Source: DASQUK01 sp046723645
GTDB lineage: Bacteria > Actinomycetota > Acidimicrobiia > Acidimicrobiales > VFJN01
Direction: 5' to 3'
Length of the DNA stretch: 9,779 bases
NCBI GenBank assembly: GCA_046723645.1
Contig: JBKOUY010000202.1
Span: 1-9,779 of the forward strand
Under the pieces are notes generated by a model. That model ran no database searches and had not been told where the DNA came from. It saw only the letters and a list, made by a program, of their open reading frames with translations. A program made the translations under genes and the position numbers. Within the stretch, counting starts at the first letter, position 1, and each line of letters begins with the position of its first letter. Positions 6,065 to 9,779 of this stretch are shown here, one piece after another.

Positions 6065-6817
6065 ATGTGCCTCTGGCACCCACACGTCCGGCAGGGTCTC
6101 GGGGCGTTCGATCGGCCGATCGCCTTGAGTGAGCTCGATCACCCGATCGTCGTGGATTTCCCGCTGCGAAACGAGTGGACCGTGGAGCAGACCCCGGCCC
6201 ATCGCATACCTAGTCACGGCACCGACGTGCTCGGCATGCGCTACGCGTATGACTTCATACGTACCGACCACCGCCAGCGCAGGCATGTCCACCCCGCCGG
6301 GTCGCTGCGGTGGTTCCTCGTCGGGGGTCGGACGCGGGACTGCTACGGGTGGGGTGAACCCGTCCACGCGGCATCGGATGGCGAAGTGGTCGACGCGGTC
6401 GACGGAGTGCCCGAGCGCCAATGGGTGCATCCCATCAGAGAGTCGTGGGCCGCGCTCAGGGCGGCTCGCGCCTACCTGACGAGCCAACCATCGATCGATC
6501 CAATACGTCTCGCCGGAAATCACGTCACCGTTCGGGCCGCCGAGGCCTTCGTCTTGTATGCCCATCTCGCACCGGGCAGCGTCGCCGTTCGGTCGGGCCA
6601 GCGCGTGTCCGTCGGTGACGTGATCGGACGGGTTGGCCATACTGGCAACTCGACGGCCCCGCATCTCCACTTTCAACTGATGGATTCGGCTGATGCGCTG
6701 AGCGCTCGTGGCATCCCGTGCGCCTTCGCTACCTACCTCGTGCAACGGGAGGGCGGTTGGGAGCAAATCCGAGACGGCATTCCGCAACGACGCGAGCGGG
6801 TCCGGTCCGGTTCATAG
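6065..6817 (+). CDS. M23 (LytM-type) metallopeptidase domain protein without signal peptide
   Basis: The 250-residue protein has the LytM zinc site: His51 in PSHGTD, Asp63 in RYAYDF, His167 in LYAHLAPGS and the HxH pair 200-202 in PHLHFQ. The intervening VRSGQRVSVGDVIGRVGHTGN (175-195) is the classic M23 strand-loop block. Family members cut peptide bridges in peptidoglycan or act as regulators of amidases. This one belongs to a soluble subgroup whose N-terminal half reads FPLRNEW...HRIPSHGTD...RYAYDF. No signal peptide, lipobox or membrane helix is visible, which is odd for a wall enzyme. The ATG at 6065 lacks a good ribosome-binding site; TTG 6125, just before the conserved block, is an alternative start that would give about 230 residues. 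Downstream, the SnoaL-like gene follows after 53 bases. Confidence 0.85.
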   Translation: MCLWHPHVRQGLGAFDRPIALSELDHPIVVDFPLRNEWTVEQTPAHRIPSHGTDVLGMRYAYDFIRTDHRQRRHVHPAGSLRWFLVGGRTRDCYGWGEPVHAASDGEVVDAVDGVPERQWVHPIRESWAALRAARAYLTSQPSIDPIRLAGNHVTVRAAEAFVLYAHLAPGSVAVRSGQRVSVGDVIGRVGHTGNSTAPHLHFQLMDSADALSARGIPCAFATYLVQREGGWEQIRDGIPQRRERVRSGS

Positions 6818-6856
6818 GCCGGGTGGAGGCCGAGAACCGCAGACCGCCGGCGGCGC

Positions 6857-6870
6857 TACGGTCGGCATGT
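6857..6870 (+). promoter_or_regulatory. Possible -10 element of a leaderless transcript
   Basis: TACGGT (6857-6862) fits the TAnnnT -10 pattern and ends 8 bases before ATG 6871, which would place the transcription start at or next to the start codon. The gene has no ribosome-binding site, consistent with leaderless translation, which is common in actinobacteria. No clear -35 is seen. Confidence 0.35.
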
Positions 6871-7263
6871 ATGGATGCCGAGCTCGCTGCCCGACGCTGG
6901 GCGGAGGCCTGGGAGCGGGCCTGGCCCGCCAAGGACATCGACGCGATAGCCGCCCTGTACGCGGACGGGGTCAACTATCGGGCGCTGGTTCACCGAGAGC
7001 CGGATCGAGGTACCGACGGCGTGCGCGACTACCTGCGGCGCAACTTCGACGTGGAGCACCGCATCGAGTGCTCCTTCGGCGCGCCGGTGGCTGCGGGTGA
7101 CCGGGCGGCGGTTGAGTGGTGGGCGAGTTGGTACGAGGACGGCGCCGACTTGACGATGGCGGGCGTCACCGTGCTGCGTTTCGGTGCCGACGGACTTGTC
7201 GTTGACCATCGTGACTACTGGAACGAGGTGAGCGGCCGTCAACCACCGTTCCCCGGCTGGTAA
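6871..7263 (+). CDS. SnoaL-like / NTF2-fold protein
   Basis: This 130-residue protein fits the SnoaL/NTF2 cone-barrel family. It has an N-terminal helix (AARRWAEAWERAWPAKDIDA), then IAALYADGVNYRALVHREP, a helix with TDGVRDYLRRNF, and β-strands ending in MAGVTVLRFGADGLVVDHRDYWNEV. The last segment, with DHRDYW, is typical of this family's C-terminal strands. Members include ketosteroid-isomerase-like enzymes, polyketide cyclases and many small-ligand binders; no catalytic set can be assigned here. The frame stays open upstream to 6718, but that part overlaps the M23 gene and reads as antisense-like Arg-rich sequence. ATG 6871 at the start of the first helix is therefore chosen. It probably has its own promoter (TACGGT, 6857). 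Confidence 0.85.
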   Translation: MDAELAARRWAEAWERAWPAKDIDAIAALYADGVNYRALVHREPDRGTDGVRDYLRRNFDVEHRIECSFGAPVAAGDRAAVEWWASWYEDGADLTMAGVTVLRFGADGLVVDHRDYWNEVSGRQPPFPGW

Positions 7264-7387
7264 CCGGCATCGTCATCGCTACTGCCGCGCTCCCGTAGCG
7301 TCGATGGCCTACAAGTGAGTGTCTCAGGAACAGCACGACGACCGGCCGCGGCACCACTTCCTCGAGCGCGGGCTCAGAGCATTTCGG

Positions 7388-7421
7388 GACCGCGGCCGAA
7401 GTCGCGTCGCCGGCCGCGGTC
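7388..7421. terminator. 10-bp hairpin behind the SnoaL-like gene
   Basis: GACCGCGGCC (7388-7397) and GGCCGCGGTC (7412-7421) are exact reverse complements with a 14-base loop. It lies about 125 bases after the SnoaL-like stop and upstream of the DosR-like box. It could insulate the next gene from readthrough. There is no T-tract. Confidence 0.4.
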
Positions 7422-7509
7422 GCCGGGCCCACGTTGGCCCTGCCCCGCCACACGCGCAACCGTACAACTCCCCCGCGAGGGATGTGATTGGTGCCGAACG
7501 GCGTTGGCC

Positions 7510-7529
7510 ACAGGGCCTTTGGTCCCTAC
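7510..7529 (+). promoter_or_regulatory. DosR (DevR)-like operator
   Basis: The core GGGCCTTTGGTCCC (7513-7526) matches 12 of 14 positions of the central mycobacterial DosR box GGGACTWWAGTCCC and keeps its two-fold symmetry. The outer bases match less well. TACCGT (7550-7555) downstream fits a TAnnnT -10 element; a start near 7562 would place the box centre at about -42, a usual site for activation by DosR-type regulators. A DevR-like regulator with the same recognition helix is encoded 1.4 kb downstream. Operator identity is by motif match; use by this regulator is inference. Confidence 0.6.
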
Positions 7530-7606
7530 GGCGGTGGATCTCGGGTTCTTACCGTGCCTTGTAAGCGGATGACTTCGATCCGTAGGAACGAGTGGGAGGG
7601 AACGAG

Positions 7607-8254
7607 ATGAGCACGTTGATGGAGGATCGTCCCCTGACGGTGAGCGAGCGCCACGACGACGACGTCGTGCGGCTGCCGCGACGATCGATCGACAAGCTCT
7701 TGATCGGCTTCGGTGTGGCGGCGGCGGTCGTGTTCGCCGCCGCCGGTGCCCTGCTCACCTGGGGTGCCAGCTTCGCCGATGACTATGTCCACGACGAGCT
7801 GTCCTCGCAGCGGGTGTTCTTTCCCGACGAGGCCAGCCTGCGCGAGGAGGGGCGTGGCGACCTGGTGAAGTACGCCGACGAACAGGTGACCACCGGCGGC
7901 CAGGCCGAGGCCTACGCCAGCTACATCGCCGGGCACATGGAGGGCATCGCCGACGGCAAGACCTACGCGGAGATCGACGACCGTGGCGCCGCCCAGGCCG
8001 TGGTCGACGCCCGGGAGTCAGGCGCCAGCCAGGCCGAGGTGGCCAAGCTGCAGGCCACCGCCGATGAGCTCAAGGCCCAACGCGACTCGCTGTTCCGGGG
8101 CGAGACCCTACGGGGCCTGCTGCTGTCCTCCTACGCCTGGGGCACCATCGGCGGGATCGCCGCCATCGCCGCCTGGGTCGCCTTCGCCGGCGCCGCCGTG
8201 ATGGCCGCCCTCGTCGTCGCCGGACTGGTGCACCTGCGCCGCTCCCACACGTGA
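7607..8254 (+). CDS. Two-TM membrane protein of the actinobacterial family often mislabelled 'LigA'
   Basis: This 215-residue protein has a charged cytoplasmic N-terminus (1-30), a first membrane helix (about 31-52) and an external domain of some 115 residues. A second hydrophobic segment (about 177-206) and a basic tail (HLRRSHT) follow. The external part contains DYVHDELSSQRVFFPDEASL (59-78), AYASYIAGHMEGIADGKTYA (102-121), a helical ARESGASQAEVAKLQATADE (135-154) and FRGETLRGLLLSSY (163-176). I recall this pattern from a widespread actinobacterial family often labelled 'aromatic ring-opening dioxygenase LigA'; nothing in the sequence looks like a dioxygenase, so the function is unknown. 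The ATG at 7607 is chosen because GGGAGGG ends six bases before it; an upstream in-frame start at 7592 would have no such site. The DosR-like box lies about 80 bases upstream. Confidence 0.85.
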   Translation: MSTLMEDRPLTVSERHDDDVVRLPRRSIDKLLIGFGVAAAVVFAAAGALLTWGASFADDYVHDELSSQRVFFPDEASLREEGRGDLVKYADEQVTTGGQAEAYASYIAGHMEGIADGKTYAEIDDRGAAQAVVDARESGASQAEVAKLQATADELKAQRDSLFRGETLRGLLLSSYAWGTIGGIAAIAAWVAFAGAAVMAALVVAGLVHLRRSHT

Positions 8255-8293
8255 CCACCAGCACCGCCGGCGCCACACACCGTCGCAGTCACC

Positions 8294-8321
8294 GGTCGCC
8301 GGGCCCCCGGGCCCGGCGACC
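8294..8321 (+). terminator. Strong 12-bp hairpin terminator
   Basis: GGTCGCCGGGCC and GGCCCGGCGACC form a perfect 12-bp stem around CCCG. It begins 40 bases after the stop of the membrane-protein gene and lies 108 bases ahead of the PPOX start. It probably ends, or partly ends, transcripts from the DosR-like promoter, so the PPOX gene may need its own promoter. No T-tract. Confidence 0.6.
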
Positions 8322-8370
8322 ACCGTCGCGCACGGTCACACGCTGTCCTCGGCCGTGACTGCCCTCACGT

Positions 8371-8388
8371 CGAAGGTTGTGACCTTCG
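8371..8388 (+). promoter_or_regulatory. Palindrome upstream of the PPOX gene
   Basis: CGAAGGT and ACCTTCG are exact 7-bp arms separated by TGTG, 41 bases before the PPOX start codon. The size and position suit a regulator site or a leader hairpin. It is not a DosR-type box. Confidence 0.4.
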
Positions 8389-8429
8389 CCCCTGCCCGCG
8401 GCCCCGTCGCCGAGTTCAGGATCCAACGA

Positions 8430-8873
8430 ATGGAACTGGATCGAAGCGGCTTGGAGGTGCTCGACCGCGACGAATGCCTGCGGCTGCTCGGCACCGCGAC
8501 CTTGGGCCGCATCGGCGTGACAAGTGCCGTCCTGCCGACGGTGCTGCCGGTCAACTTTGGCTTCGACGGCACACGGATCCTGATCCACACCGGCCCGGGC
8601 ACCAAGCTCGCCGCCGCCACCCGCAACGCCGTTGTGGCATTCGAGGTCGACCAATTCGACGCCGAAGCCCACACAGGCTGGAGCGTGGTGGTGCAGGGCG
8701 TCGCCCGCGAGATCACCGATTTCGACGAGCGTGCAGATGCCCAACGCCACGTGCCCGCTCGGTGGGCGCCCGGCTCGGACCACCACCTCGTGGCGATCTC
8801 GACCGAGATCGTCTCGGGGCGGCGCATCCTGCCGGGCCTGTCAGCGCCGGCAGGGACGAGGGAGCGACCATAA
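8430..8873 (+). CDS. PPOX-superfamily (pyridoxamine phosphate oxidase-like, flavin split-barrel) protein
   Basis: This 147-residue protein matches the small actinobacterial PPOX-like family (Pyridox_ox_2 type). It opens with LEVLDRDECLRLLGTATLGR, followed by IGVTSAVLPTVLPVNFGFDG, ILIHTGPGTKLAAATRN and VVAFEVDQFD, then GWSVVVQGVAREIT. These are the split-barrel strands and the phosphate-binding loop seen in FMN- or F420-binding members. Relatives bind flavin or deazaflavin and reduce small molecules; some, such as mycobacterial Rv3129, belong to the DosR regulon. The actual reaction is not predictable. ATG 8430 is chosen because AGGA sits eight bases upstream and the family begins there; GTG 8355 is in frame but would add an unrelated tail and cover the upstream palindrome. 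The regulator gene follows 48 bases later on the same strand, so the two are probably co-transcribed. Confidence 0.88.
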   Translation: MELDRSGLEVLDRDECLRLLGTATLGRIGVTSAVLPTVLPVNFGFDGTRILIHTGPGTKLAAATRNAVVAFEVDQFDAEAHTGWSVVVQGVAREITDFDERADAQRHVPARWAPGSDHHLVAISTEIVSGRRILPGLSAPAGTRERP

Positions 8874-8921
8874 TCATCACGAACCCCTCTTGCCCGGGGG
8901 TGGAGCAAAGCGAGGACACAC

Positions 8922-9575
8922 GTGACCATCAAGGTGTTCCTGCTTGACGACCACGAGGTCGTGCGCCGGGGCGTGCGCGAGCTGCTCGAGGGCGAAAGCG
9001 GTGGCGAGATCGAGGTCACCGGCGAGGGGAGCACGGCGGACGAGGCGCTGCGCCGTCTCCCGGCCGTCAGGCCCGACGTGGCGATCCTCGACGTGCGCCT
9101 GCCCGACGGAAACGGGGTGGAGGTTTGCCGGGAGATCAGGTCACGCCACCCCGAGATCCGGTGCCTCATGCTCACCTCGTTCGCGGATGACGAGGCGCTC
9201 ATCAACGCCATCATGGCCGGCGCCGCCGGCTATGTCCTGAAGCAGGTGCGGGGCGCCGACCTTGTCGACAGCGTGCGGCGGGTGGCCGCCGGCCAGTCTC
9301 TGCTCGATCCCAGCGTCACCGCCACGGTGCTCGAGCAACTGCGACACGGGTCGGACGACAGTCGCACCGAGCAACTTACCGACCAGGAGCGCAGGATCCT
9401 GGACCTGCTGGCCGAGGGACTGACCAACCGCCAGATCGGCGAGCGGCTCTACCTGGCCGAGAAGACCGTCAAGAACTACGTGTCCAATGTCCTCATGAAG
9501 CTGGGCATGCGCCGGCGCACCGAGGCTGCCGTCTACGCCACCCGGCTCGCCGAGCGCCGCGACCAGCGGCGCTGA
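8922..9575 (+). CDS. devR: DevR/DosR-like NarL-family response regulator
   Basis: This 217-residue protein is a receiver plus LuxR-type HTH and is closely similar along its length to mycobacterial DevR (DosR). The start KVFLLDDHEVVRRG has the acidic pair Asp9-Asp10; the phosphate acceptor is Asp57 in ILDVRLPDGNG, with Thr85 and Lys107 as the switch residues. The C-terminal domain (about 152-209) reads LTDQERRILDLLAEGLTN and AEKTVKNYVS. In DosR the Lys and Asn residues of KTVKNYVS touch the operator, and they are all kept here (Lys181, Lys184, Asn185). DosR switches on dormancy genes under low oxygen, NO or CO through the haem kinases DevS/DosT. The GTG start has GAGGA seven bases upstream. 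The gene follows the PPOX gene and converges with a histidine kinase. Orthology is likely; the physiological signal is inferred. Confidence 0.93.
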   Translation: MTIKVFLLDDHEVVRRGVRELLEGESGGEIEVTGEGSTADEALRRLPAVRPDVAILDVRLPDGNGVEVCREIRSRHPEIRCLMLTSFADDEALINAIMAGAAGYVLKQVRGADLVDSVRRVAAGQSLLDPSVTATVLEQLRHGSDDSRTEQLTDQERRILDLLAEGLTNRQIGERLYLAEKTVKNYVSNVLMKLGMRRRTEAAVYATRLAERRDQRR

Positions 9576-9587
9576 CCCCTGGTCGCG
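9558..9587. terminator. Bidirectional hairpin between devR-like gene and kinase
   Basis: CGCGACCAG (9558-9566) and CTGGTCGCG (9579-9587) are exact 9-bp arms around a 12-base loop that contains the regulator's TGA. The right arm ends next to the stop codon of the convergent kinase (9588-9590). Serving both genes, it is a likely two-way terminator. It overlaps the last codons of the regulator. Confidence 0.6.
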
Positions 9588-9779
9588 CTACTTGATGGGC
9601 ACGCGCCACTCGATGGCCGTGCCGTGGGGGGCGATCGGCTCGATCTCGAACGACCCCCGGCGACGACTGGCGCGGGTCGCCATGTTGTCCAACCCATGAC
9701 CCCGCGGCTGGTCGGGTCCCGGCGGTCCAATGCCGTCGTCGGTGACACGAAGTGTGAGCTCACGCCCGTCGCCCGTGTC
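9588..9779 (-). CDS. Sensor histidine kinase, C-terminal ATPase end (DevS-like), partial
   Basis: The minus strand encodes the last 63 residues of a kinase, with the rest beyond the right edge. It shows the ATP-binding G1 block VTDDGIGPPG (12-21), the G2-type GHGLDNMATRA (27-37) and the final strands GSFEI and GTAIEWRVPIK, which match the C-termini of DevS-type and other NarL-partner (HisKA_3/HATPase_c) kinases. The stop at 9588-9590 is 12 bases from the end of the convergent devR-like gene. The sensor part is not visible, so whether it carries haem-binding GAF domains like DevS/DosT is unknown. It is probably the partner kinase of the regulator, but on the opposite strand. Confidence 0.88.
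   Translation of the reverse strand, partial: DTGDGRELTLRVTDDGIGPPGPDQPRGHGLDNMATRASRRRGSFEIEPIAPHGTAIEWRVPIK

Larger units (their letters stand above)
7264..7606. other. Non-coding upstream region of the dormancy-like module
   Basis: This is 343 bases with no acceptable gene. Short frames on both strands are Arg/Pro-rich and lack family features. It contains a 10-bp-stem hairpin (7388-7421), a 10-base direct repeat CCGGCCGCGG (7342-7351 and 7410-7419), and a DosR-like operator (7510-7529) with a possible promoter just downstream. A small RNA cannot be excluded, but no terminator or start points to one. Confidence 0.5.

Noticed and set aside
5951..6787. 278-codon minus-strand frame opposite the M23 gene
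   Set aside because: The plus strand encodes the intact LytM metal site, while the minus-strand product has no family features.
7383..7402. Second DosR-like site (TTCGGGAC)
   Set aside because: Only the left half matches the consensus; the right half does not, and the bases are better explained by the 7388-7421 hairpin.
7264..7606. tRNA or small RNA gene in the non-coding gap
   Set aside because: No cloverleaf, CCA end or T-loop motif was found, and no clear promoter-terminator pair encloses a short RNA.
8336..9214. 292-codon minus-strand frame opposite PPOX and devR
   Set aside because: It is a shadow of two well-supported plus-strand genes; Ser/Thr/Arg-rich.

Overview
The window is GC-rich throughout, with strong G/C bias at third codon positions. 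Its families (a DevR/DosR-type regulator, a two-TM membrane protein often labelled 'LigA', an FMN-type split-barrel protein, a SpoIIE-type PP2C phosphatase and a large FtsX-type permease) point to a member of the Actinomycetota. A lineage such as Acidimicrobiia is possible, but the sequence alone does not settle it. No rRNA, tRNA, CRISPR array, insertion sequence or integrase was seen.

Left part (1-1337, minus strand). A GT9-family (heptosyltransferase-like) glycosyltransferase runs off the left edge. Upstream of it lies a small, acidic, probably disordered protein of unknown function, followed directly by a hairpin terminator.

Centre left (about 1338-5245, plus strand). After a divergent intergenic region holding a very strong 14-bp-stem hairpin comes a membrane-anchored PP2C/SpoIIE (RsbU-like) phosphatase. 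Its first membrane helix appears to be cut off by a one-base frameshift near 1690. Next is a 786-residue FtsX-type ABC permease with no ATPase gene beside it.

Centre (5246-7606). A structured, gene-poor stretch separates the permease from a convergent VOC (glyoxalase-fold) gene. That gene is divergent from an M23-type metallopeptidase, which is followed by a probably leaderless SnoaL/NTF2-like gene. A 343-base non-coding region comes next, carrying a good match to the mycobacterial DosR (DevR) operator.

Right part (7607-9779). This looks like a compact dormancy or redox-stress module. It has a two-TM membrane protein directly behind the DosR-like box, a PPOX/FMN split-barrel protein, and a response regulator very similar to DevR/DosR that keeps its phosphorylation and DNA-contact residues. 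The convergent C-terminal end of a histidine kinase (DevS-like ATPase domain) follows at the window edge. The simplest reading, which is inference, is that kinase and regulator form a pair and the regulator acts on the box upstream of the membrane protein. The kinase lies tail-to-tail with the regulator rather than in the co-directional devR-devS order known from mycobacteria.
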